Assembly (NCBI GenBank): GCA_903862425.1
Contig: CAIOYC010000008.1
Location: 248,001-312,000 of the forward strand
Length of the DNA: 64,000 nt
Direction of reading: 5' to 3'
Origin: an uncultured Caulobacterales bacterium
Lineage (GTDB): Bacteria > Pseudomonadota > Alphaproteobacteria > Caulobacterales > Caulobacteraceae
Part shown: in pieces, positions 1 to 8,587 of the stretch
How the letters are laid out: each line of letters starts with the position of its first letter
Position numbering within the stretch: position 1 is the stretch's first letter
Notes under the pieces: model-generated
The model's input: the letters and a program-made list of their open reading frames with translations, nothing else
What the model was told of the DNA's origin: nothing
Database searches by the model: none
Position numbers and translations under genes: made by a program

Positions 1-170
1 ATGTGCCGGTACCAGTCGAGCAACTGGCCCTTGTCCGGCCAGCCATTGCCCTCGGACTTCCCGGCGGCAGCCTTCTTAGCGGTGGCGGGCGCCTTGGCGG
101 CAGGCTTCTTCGCCGACGCGGCCTTCGCAGCCGTGGCGTTCGCCGCCGGCTTGGCGGGTGTGCGGGCCAT
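1..170 (-). CDS. pdhA: Pyruvate dehydrogenase E1 component alpha subunit, N-terminal part (cut by window edge)
   Basis: Only the first 56 codons are present; the rest lies before base 1. The protein starts MARTPAKPAAN, runs through an Ala/Lys-rich low-complexity stretch (about residues 3-42) and reaches a KGQLLDWYRH segment, which matches the start of the thiamine-diphosphate E1-alpha fold of alphaproteobacterial PdhA. PdhA with PdhB decarboxylates pyruvate and acetylates the lipoyl groups of the E2 core, feeding acetyl-CoA to the TCA cycle. It follows ftsB by about 50 bases on the same strand, an arrangement common in alphaproteobacteria. The call rests on this short match and on context. 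The catalytic region is not visible. Confidence 0.75.
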   Translation of the reverse strand, partial: MARTPAKPAANATAAKAASAKKPAAKAPATAKKAAAGKSEGNGWPDKGQLLDWYRH

Positions 171-221
171 GGGTCAAATCTCCCGTCGCAGTCCAGAACG
201 CGACGGTGAAAAACGGCCGCG

Positions 222-518
222 CTATCGCTGGTTCCGGATCACATAGTCCGTTGGCTGCGCGAACCCAAGCATGGTTCGTGCTTCTTCCTCCAGAAGATCC
301 TTGGACAGGTTGTCGTCGGACAAAAGCCGGACCTTGATCTCGAGATCCTCGCGCTCGGCGCGCAGGGCCTTCAAGGTGCGCACACGCTCGGCCAGGGTCG
401 CTTCGCGGCGCTGACCGTGCAGCAGGCCGCGCTCGCCCGTGAGCCCGTTGACCCCGAAATAGAAGATCAGCAACGCCAGGAGTGCGGTCGGCAAATACGG
501 CCTGAAACGTGCGAACAC
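222..518 (-). CDS. ftsB: Cell division protein FtsB / septum formation initiator (DivIC family)
   Basis: A 98-residue protein from a GTG start at 518. An AGGA ribosome-binding sequence lies about 8 bases upstream. The frame is open further up, but those codons overlap the end of parC and do not look like this family. It has one membrane helix near the N-terminus (YLPTALLALLIFYFGVNGL) followed by a charged coiled coil (about residues 30-70), then the conserved tail leading to ARTMLGFAQPTDYVI. That is the FtsB/DivIC layout: a bitopic protein that bridges FtsL and FtsQ in the divisome. It sits between parC and pdhA on the same strand. Length and topology fit the family. Confidence 0.88.
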   Translation of the reverse strand: MFARFRPYLPTALLALLIFYFGVNGLTGERGLLHGQRREATLAERVRTLKALRAEREDLEIKVRLLSDDNLSKDLLEEEARTMLGFAQPTDYVIRNQR

Positions 519-604
519 GGCGAAATCCTGAACATATGCCCCACCCGTTTGTCGCCAAACAGGCTTAACAGTCCGTTGATTTTCCGCCGGATTTGCTACG
601 GACG

Positions 605-2863
605 TTAAGCCTTGGGCTTGAAGCGCTTGGAGGCTGGAAAGCCCTTGGGAACGACCTTGCCGGAGGCTGCTCGTTTGCCGAGCCAGTCCTTCCAGTTCGG
701 CCATTCGCGCGTGCGCCCGGCGCCGTCGATCCAGCTGGCGCCCTGCGCCTCCGTAAAGGCGACGGCGTCGCGCAGCCCGCCTTCGCGGTAGTTCTGCAGC
801 TTCACGCCCTTGCCGCGCGGCATCTCCGGCAGTTCGGCGAGCGGAAAGATCAGCGCCTTGCCGTTGTCGCCCACCACCGCGAGGTGGTCGCCCGTGACGG
901 GCAGGCAGATCAGGGCCTCATCGTCGCCGACGTTCAGCACCTGCTTGCCGGCCTTGCGATTCGCCACCAAATCGTCCTCGGGCGCGATGAAGCCATAGCC
1001 GGCCGAAGAGGCGAGCACGCGCCTGGCGCCAGGCTTCAGCGGGAAGACGGCGACGAGGCCTGTCTTGTCCTCCAGGTCGATCATAAGGCGGAGCGGCTCG
1101 CCCTGCCCCCGCGCCGAAGGCAGTTTGTCGCCGGCGAGGGTGAAGACGCGGCCGTCGGAGGCCAGGATCAGGATCTTGTCGGTGGTCTCCGCCGGGACGA
1201 GGAAGGCCAGCCGGTCGCCCTCCTTGAACTTCAGCTCCGAGGGATCGGCCACGGCGCCCTTGGCGGCGCGGATCCAGCCCTTTTCGGAAATGATCACCGT
1301 AATCGGCTCGCGGGTGATGTAGGCCTCCGGCGGCGGAGCCAGGTCGGCGGCGGGCGCGTCGGCGAAGGTGGAGCGGCGGCGGGCGAGGGTCGGGTCCTTG
1401 CCGAGGGTCTCGCGCACGGTGCGCAGATCGTCTCCCACCTTGTTCCACTGCGCCTTGTCGGAGCCGAGCCGCGCTTCGAGCCCCGCCTTTTCCTCGCTGA
1501 GCGTCGCATGCTCGCGGCGCAGCTCCATCTCCTCCAGCTTGGCCAGCTGGCGCAGGCGGGTGTTGAGAATGGCGTCGGCCTGGATGTCGTCGATGCCGAA
1601 GGTCGCCATCAGCCTGGCCTTGGGCTCGTCCTCGAAGCGGACGATGCGGATCACCTCGTCCAGGTTCAGATAGACGATCAGCAGACCATCCAGGATGTGC
1701 AGCCGGGCGGCGATCTTTTCCAGGCGCCAGCGGGCGCGGCGGCCATCCACCTCGCGGCGGTGATCGAGGAAGGCCAGCAGCATGGCCTTCAGCCCCATCA
1801 CCCGCGGCGTGCCGGTACGGTCCAGCACGTTCATGTTGACGGGGAAGCGGGTTTCGAGGTCGCAAAGCCGGAACAGGCTTTCCATCATCACCTCGGGCTC
1901 GATCGTGCGCACCTTGGGCTCGATCACCAGGCGGATGTTCTCGTCGCTCTCGTCGCGCACGTCGCCGAGCAGCGGGGCCTTCTTCAGCTCGATCAGCGAG
2001 GCGAGCTGCTCCACCAGCCGCGATTTCTGCACCTGGTAGGGCATTTCCAGCACCACCACGCGCCAGCCGCCGCGCTCCAGCTTCTCCACCTCCCAGCGGG
2101 CGCGATGGCGCACGCCGCCGCGGCCCGTCTCATAGGCTTCGAGCAGGGCAGCCTTAGGCTCGACGATCACCCCACCGGTCGGGAAGTCCGGCCCCGGCAC
2201 GCGCTCCATCAGGTCGGCGGTGGTGGCCTCGGGGCGCTGCAGCAGGAGCAGGCAGGCGTCGATCAGCTCGCCCACATTGTGAGGGGCGATAGAGGTCGCC
2301 ATACCCACGGCGATCCCCGCCGATCCGTTGGCGAGCAGGTTCGGGAAGGCGGCGGGGAGCACCACCGGCTCCTCGGTCTGGCCGTCATAGGTGGGGCGGA
2401 AGTCGACCGCGTCCTCGTCGATGCCGTCGAGCAGCAGGCGCGCGGCCACGGTGAGCTTGCACTCGGTGTAGCGCATGGCCGCGGCGTTATCGCCGTCGAT
2501 ATTGCCGAAATTGCCCTGCCCGTTCACCAGCGGATAGCGCTGGGCGAAGTCCTGGGCGAGGCGGACCATGGCGTCATAGATTGATTGGTCGCCGTGTGGG
2601 TGATAGGCGCCCATCACCGCCCCGGCCACGGCGGCGCACTTGCGCGCGGCCCCTTCCGGGTTCAGCCGCATCTCGTTCATGGCGTACAGGATGCGCCGCT
2701 GCACCGGCTTCAACCCGTCGCGCACGTCGGGCAGCGCCCGGTTGGTGATGGTGGAGAGCGCATAGGCCAGATAGCGCTTGGACAGCGCCTCGTTCAGCAA
2801 CTCGTCGACGATGCGTCCGCCCTCGTCAGGGCTCTCGGGCGGCGGGGGAACACGGGTGGTCAT
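605..2863 (-). CDS. parC: DNA topoisomerase IV subunit A
   Basis: A 752-residue protein, the usual ParC length. It contains the GyrA/ParC breakage-reunion domain, with the catalytic tyrosine in AAMRYTE (Y132), the GNFGNIDGD segment and the helix-turn region HPHGDQSIYD. The C-terminal third is the beta-pinwheel that distinguishes ParC and GyrA. The short C-terminal domain, without GyrA-box repeats I could recognise, favours ParC over GyrA. With ParE it decatenates daughter chromosomes. The residue aligned with E. coli ParC Ser80 is Gln93, which I believe is usual in this lineage. It is followed by ftsB and overlaps nothing upstream. The ATG at 2863 gives the expected N-terminus. Confidence 0.95.
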   Translation of the reverse strand: MTTRVPPPPESPDEGGRIVDELLNEALSKRYLAYALSTITNRALPDVRDGLKPVQRRILYAMNEMRLNPEGAARKCAAVAGAVMGAYHPHGDQSIYDAMVRLAQDFAQRYPLVNGQGNFGNIDGDNAAAMRYTECKLTVAARLLLDGIDEDAVDFRPTYDGQTEEPVVLPAAFPNLLANGSAGIAVGMATSIAPHNVGELIDACLLLLQRPEATTADLMERVPGPDFPTGGVIVEPKAALLEAYETGRGGVRHRARWEVEKLERGGWRVVVLEMPYQVQKSRLVEQLASLIELKKAPLLGDVRDESDENIRLVIEPKVRTIEPEVMMESLFRLCDLETRFPVNMNVLDRTGTPRVMGLKAMLLAFLDHRREVDGRRARWRLEKIAARLHILDGLLIVYLNLDEVIRIVRFEDEPKARLMATFGIDDIQADAILNTRLRQLAKLEEMELRREHATLSEEKAGLEARLGSDKAQWNKVGDDLRTVRETLGKDPTLARRRSTFADAPAADLAPPPEAYITREPITVIISEKGWIRAAKGAVADPSELKFKEGDRLAFLVPAETTDKILILASDGRVFTLAGDKLPSARGQGEPLRLMIDLEDKTGLVAVFPLKPGARRVLASSAGYGFIAPEDDLVANRKAGKQVLNVGDDEALICLPVTGDHLAVVGDNGKALIFPLAELPEMPRGKGVKLQNYREGGLRDAVAFTEAQGASWIDGAGRTREWPNWKDWLGKRAASGKVVPKGFPASKRFKPKA

Positions 2864-2945
2864 AGGCGAGGTTTAGCAGAGTCGGGGCGGACCTTGGAGT
2901 TTTCGCAGATCAATGACACGCTCGGCAATGCTTCGGGGTTGAGAA

Positions 2946-3437
2946 ATGATCGGTCTATTGCTCGCTTCGGTTGTTGGGGCCGGTTCGACGGTTGATGCGC
3001 GGACATGCGCGGCAAGTGTTAGTATTGCGCAAGCGCTAGCTGCCGAGTGGAAATCCCGCCCAGTTGTTGTTTCCATGCGCGGACCTCCACCCGGCATGCT
3101 TCAGCTAATCCATGAGCCGCTGAGACCTGGCAATGAAGGGCTCAACTGGAGAGGCGAGCGACCATCCGCTTCGTTTGTCGCTTTGATACCTCGGGCAATG
3201 CCAAATGGTCTCAAGACTTGCCCAAATGCCCAGGCCGCTCTTATCAAAACGGGAGTCAAGGTCGGACCTGCAGCAGCGAAGTGGGCGACATCCGGGCGTG
3301 ATCCTGAAAGAATTTACCGGGCGGTCTTGGTGGATGTGTCGCTTCCTGTTTTGAATGCCGCAGGCGATCAGGCTCTGGTTTTCACGAGCAGCTATTCCGG
3401 TCCTCTCGGCGCAAGGTCAATGGAACAGCGTGGGTGA
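2946..3437 (+). CDS. Hypothetical secreted protein, possibly frameshifted near its 3' end
   Basis: A 163-residue frame on the plus strand, flanked by minus-strand genes. The first 18 residues (MIGLLLASVVGAGSTVDA) could be a weak signal peptide. I do not recognise the family. The segment LVDVSLPVLNAAGDQALVFTSSYSGPL resembles a pattern common in small secreted proteins, where a strand such as WxxVxxxxxxxS usually follows. That continuation is missing here, but it appears in another frame: shifting by one base near 3408 gives GAQGQWNSVGEAAVSVS and a stop at 3457-3459, against recO's stop. Base composition is visibly less GC-rich than the neighbours. It may be an acquired or decaying gene, or hold a sequencing error. 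Confidence 0.5.
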   Translation: MIGLLLASVVGAGSTVDARTCAASVSIAQALAAEWKSRPVVVSMRGPPPGMLQLIHEPLRPGNEGLNWRGERPSASFVALIPRAMPNGLKTCPNAQAALIKTGVKVGPAAAKWATSGRDPERIYRAVLVDVSLPVLNAAGDQALVFTSSYSGPLGARSMEQRG

Positions 3438-3453
3438 AGCCGCTGTCTCGGTT

Positions 3454-4185
3454 TCATAGCCGCCTCGCCTGCCCCAGTTTGTCGAGTAGCCATACCCGAG
3501 CGGGCGGCAGGGGGCGGTTGAGGGGGCCGAAGACGAACTGGTCTAAGAAGTGGCCGGTGAGATCGAAGCCTGCCGCCACATCGCCCTCGCGCAGGCCCGC
3601 CTGGCCGCCGAGCAGGAAGGGCGGCAGGGCCAGCATCCGCGCCGCATAGGGCGCGCCGGCCTCGCGGCTGACGGCGCGGCCGGTCTTGGGGCTCACATAG
3701 ACGAGGTCGTCGGTGGCGCCCGTGGCGGCGCAGCGGGACAGGTCGAGGCCAAAGCCGAGCTCATCGAGCAGCCCCGCCTCGAACCGCACGAAAATGGCCG
3801 GCCAGACCGCATCATGGGCGAAAGCGGCGACCAGGGCTTCGAACGCCAGATAGGCGCCGGGATGCGGCTCGCGCTCCGGCAGGGCGCCGGCGGCCACGGC
3901 GGCGGCGGCGCTGAGACCGGCCAGGGCGAGCGGGTCGTCGAACAGGGCGGCGGGGCCCTCCCCCACCGGCTCCAACCGCAGCGAACCGAGATGTTCGGCG
4001 GTGCGCGCGTGATAGCTGACCATCACCTGCGCCCCCGGCTGCAGGAAGGGCTTCATCTTGCGCGAGCCGCCGCCGGGCAAGTGCCCCGCATGGCGGCCGT
4101 GGCGCGCGGTCAGAAGCTCGACGATGGCCCCGGTCTCGCCATGGGCGCGCGCCGACAGCACAAAGGCGTCATCATCCCATTCCGT
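3454..4185 (-). CDS. recO: DNA repair protein RecO (atypical start codon)
   Basis: About 243 residues with an RecO N-terminal OB fold (EWDDDAFVLSARAHGETGAIVELLT, then GGGSRKMKPFLQPG) and the alpha-helical C-terminal part. RecO loads RecA onto SSB-coated DNA together with RecR. The conserved N-terminus demands a start just before EWDDD, but that codon is ACG at 4185, two bases after the era stop. No ATG, GTG or TTG lies in frame there. The first canonical in-frame codon is GTG at 4161, which would remove the first eight residues of the OB fold. Either initiation is at ACG, or the shorter form is used, or there is a base error. The family call is firm; the start is not. Confidence 0.85.
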   Translation of the reverse strand, partial: TEWDDDAFVLSARAHGETGAIVELLTARHGRHAGHLPGGGSRKMKPFLQPGAQVMVSYHARTAEHLGSLRLEPVGEGPAALFDDPLALAGLSAAAAVAAGALPEREPHPGAYLAFEALVAAFAHDAVWPAIFVRFEAGLLDELGFGLDLSRCAATGATDDLVYVSPKTGRAVSREAGAPYAARMLALPPFLLGGQAGLREGDVAAGFDLTGHFLDQFVFGPLNRPLPPARVWLLDKLGQARRL

Positions 4186-4187
4186 AC

Positions 4188-5135
4188 TCAGACGTCGAAC
4201 TCCAGGCCGGTGTCGCGGTAGAAGTCGCGCTTGTTCTGCCAGTCCTCGACCACCTTGACCGTGAGGAAGAGGTGGATCGGGCGATCGAGGATTTGGGCCA
4301 GATCCTCGCGGGACTTCTGGCCGATCCACTTCAGGGTCTGACCGCTCTTGCCGAGCACGATGGGGCGCTGACTTTCACGCTCCACATAGATGGTCTGCTC
4401 GATGCGGGCCGATCCGTCCTTCTTCTCCTCGAAGGCGGTGGTCTCCACGGCCGCCGCGTAGGGCAATTCCTCATGGACGCGTAGGTAGACCTTCTCCCGG
4501 GTAATCTCGGCGGCGAGCAGGCGCGCGGGCAGGTCGGCCGTCTGATCTTCCGGATAGAGCCAAGGCCCTTCCGGCATCAGGGCGGCGAGCCGGGTCTTCA
4601 GATCGGCGACGCCCGAGCCGGTCTCGGCGGAGATCATGAACACTTCCGAATAGATTTCCGACTTGTAGAGGGCGTCGGCGATGCCGAGCAGTTGTTCGCG
4701 CTTCACTCCGTCGATCTTGTTGAGAGCCAGGATCACCTGCTTCCCGCCGGCCTTCAGCGCCTCGGTAATGGTGCGGGTGTCCTCCACGCCCCGGTGCTGG
4801 CCGGGCAGCGCCTCGTTGGTGAGGGCGGCGATCTCGGCCTGCGAGTCCACCAGGTGAACAACAGCTTCGGCATCGTGGGCGCCGGCCCAGGCGGCCTTGA
4901 CCATGGCCCGATCCAGGCGGCGGCGGGGCGTGAAGACGCCGGGGGTGTCCACCAACACGATCTGCGCCTGGCCCTCCATGGCGACGCCGCGCACGGGGAA
5001 GCGCGTGGTCTGAACCTTGCGCGTGACGATGGAGACCTTGGCCCCGACGAGCCGGTTCACGAGGGTGGACTTACCGGCATTGGGCGCGCCGATGACGGCG
5101 GCGAAGCCGGCGCGGGTGGGCTCTTCGGTCGTCAT
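4188..5135 (-). CDS. era: GTPase Era
   Basis: A 315-residue GTPase starting at the ATG at 5135, which overlaps the stop of rnc as ATGA. The G domain shows G1 GAPNAGKST, G3 DTPG and G4 NKID. The C-terminal KH domain contains ILGK-like VLGKSGQTLKWIGQKSR, which binds the 3' end of 16S rRNA. Era couples 30S subunit maturation to the cell cycle. The open frame continues upstream through rnc in the wrong frame, so the start was set by homology to MTTEEPTRAGFAAVIG. The order lepB-rnc-era-recO is the classic proteobacterial cluster, here with all junctions overlapping or within a few bases. Confidence 0.95.
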   Translation of the reverse strand: MTTEEPTRAGFAAVIGAPNAGKSTLVNRLVGAKVSIVTRKVQTTRFPVRGVAMEGQAQIVLVDTPGVFTPRRRLDRAMVKAAWAGAHDAEAVVHLVDSQAEIAALTNEALPGQHRGVEDTRTITEALKAGGKQVILALNKIDGVKREQLLGIADALYKSEIYSEVFMISAETGSGVADLKTRLAALMPEGPWLYPEDQTADLPARLLAAEITREKVYLRVHEELPYAAAVETTAFEEKKDGSARIEQTIYVERESQRPIVLGKSGQTLKWIGQKSREDLAQILDRPIHLFLTVKVVEDWQNKRDFYRDTGLEFDV

Positions 5136-5839
5136 CCGGCGATACCTTCGCGCTTGATCAGGGCGAGCGCGGCCGCCGTTTCCGCCGCCTGGCGCGAACC
5201 GCCCTGCGCGCGTTGGGGATCGAGGCCGGCGATCGCCACCTCGACCGTGAATTCCGGGGCGTGGTCCGGTCCGGTCCGCCCCACCACGGTATAGGCCGGC
5301 GCGCCGCGCTTCTGCGCCGCCGCCCATTCCTGCAGGGTAGACTTCGGGTTCAGCACGCCCAAGGTTTCGACCCTGGTCATGGCCTCGCCCCAGAGGGTAC
5401 GGACGATCTCGGCAGCCTTGGCGAGGCCGGCTTCGGTATAGACGGCGGCGATGATCGCCTCGCAGGCGTCGCCCAGCACCGTATCGTTGTCGCGCAGGCC
5501 GTTCTTGGTCTCGCCACCCGCCATGCGCAGGGCCGGACCGACGCCGAGCCCCCGCGCCACCTCCGCGCAGCGCGCGCCGGAGACCAGCGCGTTCAGCCGT
5601 TTCGAAAGATCGCCCTCGGTGGCGGTCGGAGCATGTTCGAGCAGGGCCTCGGCGATACACAGGCCCAGCACCCGGTCGCCCAGGAATTCCAGCCGCTCAT
5701 TGTGGCGCACCTTGTCCAGGGTGACGCCGACGCTGGAGTGGGTCAGGGCGCGTTCGAGCAGCGCCGGATCGGCGAACCTGTGGCCAAGACGCGTCTGCAG
5801 CGCCTCGACCGCCTCGGCCCGCGCGTTGGTCCCGCTCAC
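5132..5839 (-). CDS. rnc: Ribonuclease III
   Basis: A 235-residue double-strand-specific endoribonuclease. The RNase III domain carries the signature HNERLEFLGDRVLGL, including the metal-binding Glu/Asp of LEFLGD, and the second acidic patch GDACEAIIAAVYTE. A double-stranded RNA-binding domain follows from about residue 160 (NPKSTLQEWAAA to the end). The enzyme processes rRNA precursors and structured mRNAs. I place the start at GTG 5839, which overlaps the lepB stop as GTGA. The frame stays open to 5890, but those codons overlap lepB and look unlike RNase III. The stop overlaps the era start, so translation of the two is probably coupled. Confidence 0.95.
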   Translation of the reverse strand: MSGTNARAEAVEALQTRLGHRFADPALLERALTHSSVGVTLDKVRHNERLEFLGDRVLGLCIAEALLEHAPTATEGDLSKRLNALVSGARCAEVARGLGVGPALRMAGGETKNGLRDNDTVLGDACEAIIAAVYTEAGLAKAAEIVRTLWGEAMTRVETLGVLNPKSTLQEWAAAQKRGAPAYTVVGRTGPDHAPEFTVEVAIAGLDPQRAQGGSRQAAETAAALALIKREGIAG

Positions 5840-6693
5840 GTCAGAGGATGGAAGAAGCGGTGCAGGTCCGCGTTCAAAAACCAGGTCCAAGGCTTGAACA
5901 GCGAAGCGCCGTGCCGCCAGGAGAACAGGATGATCTCCGCCTTGCCCACCAGGTTCTCGGCCGGCACGAAACCCACGCCCGGCTGGTCAGCGTTCAGGAA
6001 GGGCTGAGGCGTATCGGCGGTGCAGCCCGGCGCGCCGGAGAAGAAGCGGCTGTCCAGCGAGTTGTCGCGGTTGTCGCCCATCATGAAGTAGCAACCCTTG
6101 GGCACGGTGAAGATCCCGGTATTCTCCACCTCGCTGTCGCGGCTGAGCGAATATGTGGTGAACTTCTTGTAGCCGAGGTCTTCTTGGAACCGGTCGAGTT
6201 GACGCGGTGCATCGAAGGCGGTGTCGGAGACTTCGGGCGTCAAGGCGGTCTCGGACGTCGCCTTGCCATTGATATAGACGAGGCCGTGTTTCACTTGCAG
6301 CGTATCGCCAGGCAGGCCAATCAGGCGCTTGATGAAATCCGGATGGTTCCCGGCAGGCAGTTTGAAGACGACGATGTCGCCACGCCTGGGCTCGTGCTGG
6401 AAGATGCGCCCCTTGAAGATCGGCGGCTCGAACGGGATCGAGTTCCGGCTCCAGCCATAGGCGTATTTGGACACGATGATGTAATCGCCCTCGCGCAGGG
6501 TCGGCTCCATCGAGGCGGAAGGGATGGTGTAGGGCTGGAACAGCACCACCCGCAGGACGAGCGCGATCAGCAGGGCGTAGAAGACCGTCTTGCCGAGCTC
6601 GAAATACTCGGCCATCGGATGAACGGGCTTGGCCTCCGGCTCCGTGGGCGTGGTCGCGTGCACGGTTTCGGGGGCGGTCTCGGAAGTCGACAT
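5836..6693 (-). CDS. lepB: Signal peptidase I
   Basis: A 285-residue membrane serine protease. After a polar N-terminus comes one membrane helix (about residues 36-52), then the catalytic serine box PSASMEPT with Ser61, the lysine box FIKRLIGLPGDT with Lys122, and the family motif MGDNRDNSLDSR. It cleaves Sec and Tat signal peptides on the periplasmic side of the inner membrane. It lies 80 bases downstream of acpS and overlaps rnc by four bases. Length and motif order are normal for the S26A family. Confidence 0.96.
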   Translation of the reverse strand: MSTSETAPETVHATTPTEPEAKPVHPMAEYFELGKTVFYALLIALVLRVVLFQPYTIPSASMEPTLREGDYIIVSKYAYGWSRNSIPFEPPIFKGRIFQHEPRRGDIVVFKLPAGNHPDFIKRLIGLPGDTLQVKHGLVYINGKATSETALTPEVSDTAFDAPRQLDRFQEDLGYKKFTTYSLSRDSEVENTGIFTVPKGCYFMMGDNRDNSLDSRFFSGAPGCTADTPQPFLNADQPGVGFVPAENLVGKAEIILFSWRHGASLFKPWTWFLNADLHRFFHPLT

Positions 6694-6773
6694 GCTTATC
6701 CTGAAGGTCTCGAAGCGCTCTTCTTAGCCTCGTGTGGCGATTTTGGGTACGCCCTCAACGCACGGGCGACAAA

Positions 6774-7190
6774 CTATCTTCCAGCCGGGCTATCGTCGGG
6801 GAGCGCTTCGATGATGACGAAGGCCTGGGCGTAAGGCACATCGTCCGTGAGGCTGAGATGGATCACCGCCTTCATGCCCGCCGGCGTGATCTCGCGCAGG
6901 CGTTCGGCCGCACCGCCGGTCAGGGCCATGGTCGGGGCGCCCGAGCGCAGGTTGACCACCCCCATGTCGCGCCAGAACACGCCTCGTCGCATACCGGTGC
7001 CCAGCGCCTTGGCGCAGGCCTCCTTGGCGGCGAAACGCTTGGCGTAACTGGCGGCGCGGTCGTTCTTGCGTTCGGAACGAGACTTCTCGATCTCGGTGAA
7101 CAGCCGCTCCGTGAAGCGCGTCCCAAACCGGTCGAGAGAGTTCTGGATGCGGCGGATATCGCTGAGGTCCGAGCCGATGCCGATGATCAC
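6774..7190 (-). CDS. acpS: Holo-[acyl-carrier-protein] synthase
   Basis: A 138-residue 4'-phosphopantetheinyl transferase. It starts with the family hallmark [15 protein letters not shown], containing the metal-binding Asp, and has the second motif [15 protein letters not shown] with the conserved Glu and Lys. It activates apo-ACP by transferring phosphopantetheine from CoA, which fatty acid synthesis requires. The start ATG overlaps the pdxJ stop as ATGA. The pdxJ-acpS pair is widely conserved in proteobacteria, and here it joins pyrE upstream and lepB downstream. Confidence 0.95.
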   Translation of the reverse strand: MIIGIGSDLSDIRRIQNSLDRFGTRFTERLFTEIEKSRSERKNDRAASYAKRFAAKEACAKALGTGMRRGVFWRDMGVVNLRSGAPTMALTGGAAERLREITPAGMKAVIHLSLTDDVPYAQAFVIIEALPDDSPAGR

Positions 7191-7963
7191 AGCGCGACGC
7201 CTCGCGCGACGTCCATCAGCACGCGCATGCGGCCGATGGCGTTCTCCAATCCAACGAAAATGGCCTCGCCAATCAGGAAGTGGCCAATATTGAGCTCCAC
7301 CACTTCGGGGATCAGAGCGACGGGGTCGACGCTATCATAGTCGATGCCGTGGCCGGCATGGACTTCGAGCCCCAGCGCGGTCGCCTGGGCGGCGGCGGCT
7401 TGGAGGTGGTCGAGATAGGACTGCGCATCCGCCGAACCTTGACGCAGAGCGTCGCAATAGGCGCCGGTGTGCAGTTCCACCACCTGGGCGCCGGCGTCGG
7501 CCGACGCCTGCACCTGCGTCGGATCGGCGGCGATGAACAGGGATACGCGCGAGCCGCCTTCCTCGCGCAGTCGGCGCACGGCCGGGGTGATCCAGTTGTG
7601 CTGACCGGCGACATCGAGCCCGCCCTCGGTCGTGCGTTCCTCGCGCCGCTCAGGCACGAGGCAGACGGCGTGGGGGCGATGGGCGATCGCGATGGCGACC
7701 ATCTCGTCGGTGACCGCCATCTCCAGGTTCAACGGCCGATCGATGCGTCTGGTGAGTTCGGTCAGGCCGTCGAGGTCGGCGTCGCGCACATGACGGCGAT
7801 CTTCGCGCAGGTGGGCGGTAATGCCGTCCGCGCCGGCGGCGATGGCCAGTTCCGCCGCGCGCACCAGATCCGGCGCCGCGCCGCCTCGCGCGTTTCGTAC
7901 CGTCGCCACGTGGTCGATATTGACCCCCAGGCGCAGGCGGCGACGTGCGACCGGAGCGCTCAC
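7187..7963 (-). CDS. pdxJ: Pyridoxine 5'-phosphate synthase
   Basis: A 258-residue TIM-barrel enzyme that condenses 1-deoxyxylulose 5-phosphate with 3-amino-2-oxopropyl phosphate to make pyridoxine 5'-phosphate. Recognisable family segments are [52 protein letters not shown] and the C-terminal [16 protein letters not shown]. The start is GTG 7963, which overlaps the pyrE stop as GTGA; frame further upstream lies inside pyrE. The stop overlaps acpS. With PdxA it forms the DXP-dependent vitamin B6 route. Confidence 0.95.
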   Translation of the reverse strand: MSAPVARRRLRLGVNIDHVATVRNARGGAAPDLVRAAELAIAAGADGITAHLREDRRHVRDADLDGLTELTRRIDRPLNLEMAVTDEMVAIAIAHRPHAVCLVPERREERTTEGGLDVAGQHNWITPAVRRLREEGGSRVSLFIAADPTQVQASADAGAQVVELHTGAYCDALRQGSADAQSYLDHLQAAAAQATALGLEVHAGHGIDYDSVDPVALIPEVVELNIGHFLIGEAIFVGLENAIGRMRVLMDVARGVAL

Positions 7964-8556
7964 CCCTTCAGCCTGCGACTGCCCGGATCCTCCACCGGGA
8001 TGGCGGCGAGATCGGCCGGCAGGGCATCGGCGGGATAAGCCGGCACATCCAGCGTCGCCAGCGCCACCAGCGGCACGCCCACATCGGCCCGCCCACCCGA
8101 GCGATCGACGATACAGGCGGCGCACACCACCTCGCCCCCGGCGGCGCGGATCGATTCGATGCACTCGCGCGAGGACAGCCCGGTGGTGACGATGTCCTCC
8201 ACCATCACGACCTTGGTCCCCGGCTCGAAATGGAAGCCACGGCGGAGTTTGAAGGTACCATCCGCCCGCTCGACGAAAATGGATGGCAGGCCGAGTTGGC
8301 GGCCCGTCTCGTAGCCGGGGATGATGGCGCCGACGGCAGGCGAGACCACCAGCTCGACGGGCTTGCCCAGTTCCGCCGCCTTGGCGGTGATCTTGGCGGC
8401 GAGCGCTTTGCAGAGGCGCGCGGAGCGCTCCGCATTCATGAACACCAGGTTCTTCTGCAGGAAGACCGGACTATGCAGGCCGGAGGACAGCACGAAATGC
8501 CCCTCCCGCAGGGCTCCGGCGGCGCGAAACTCGTTCAGGACGTCTTCTGAGGTCAT
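7960..8556 (-). CDS. pyrE: Orotate phosphoribosyltransferase
   Basis: A 198-residue type I phosphoribosyltransferase. It shows the N-terminal hood with [18 protein letters not shown], the substrate loop around [18 protein letters not shown], and the PRPP-binding motif [16 protein letters not shown]. It converts orotate and PRPP into orotidine 5'-monophosphate in pyrimidine synthesis. It starts 31 bases after the rel stop on the same strand and overlaps pdxJ by four bases, so it is likely part of one long transcript with rel upstream and pdxJ-acpS downstream. Confidence 0.95.
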   Translation of the reverse strand: MTSEDVLNEFRAAGALREGHFVLSSGLHSPVFLQKNLVFMNAERSARLCKALAAKITAKAAELGKPVELVVSPAVGAIIPGYETGRQLGLPSIFVERADGTFKLRRGFHFEPGTKVVMVEDIVTTGLSSRECIESIRAAGGEVVCAACIVDRSGGRADVGVPLVALATLDVPAYPADALPADLAAIPVEDPGSRRLKG

Positions 8557-8587
8557 GCGCCTTAACTAGGCCGGACACGCCACGGGC

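Noticed and set aside
593-2584. A long plus-strand open frame (663 codons) opposite parC
   Set aside because: It is the antisense shadow of parC in high-GC DNA: the composition is His/Gln/Arg/Gly-rich, no family is recognisable, and the minus-strand parC is certain.
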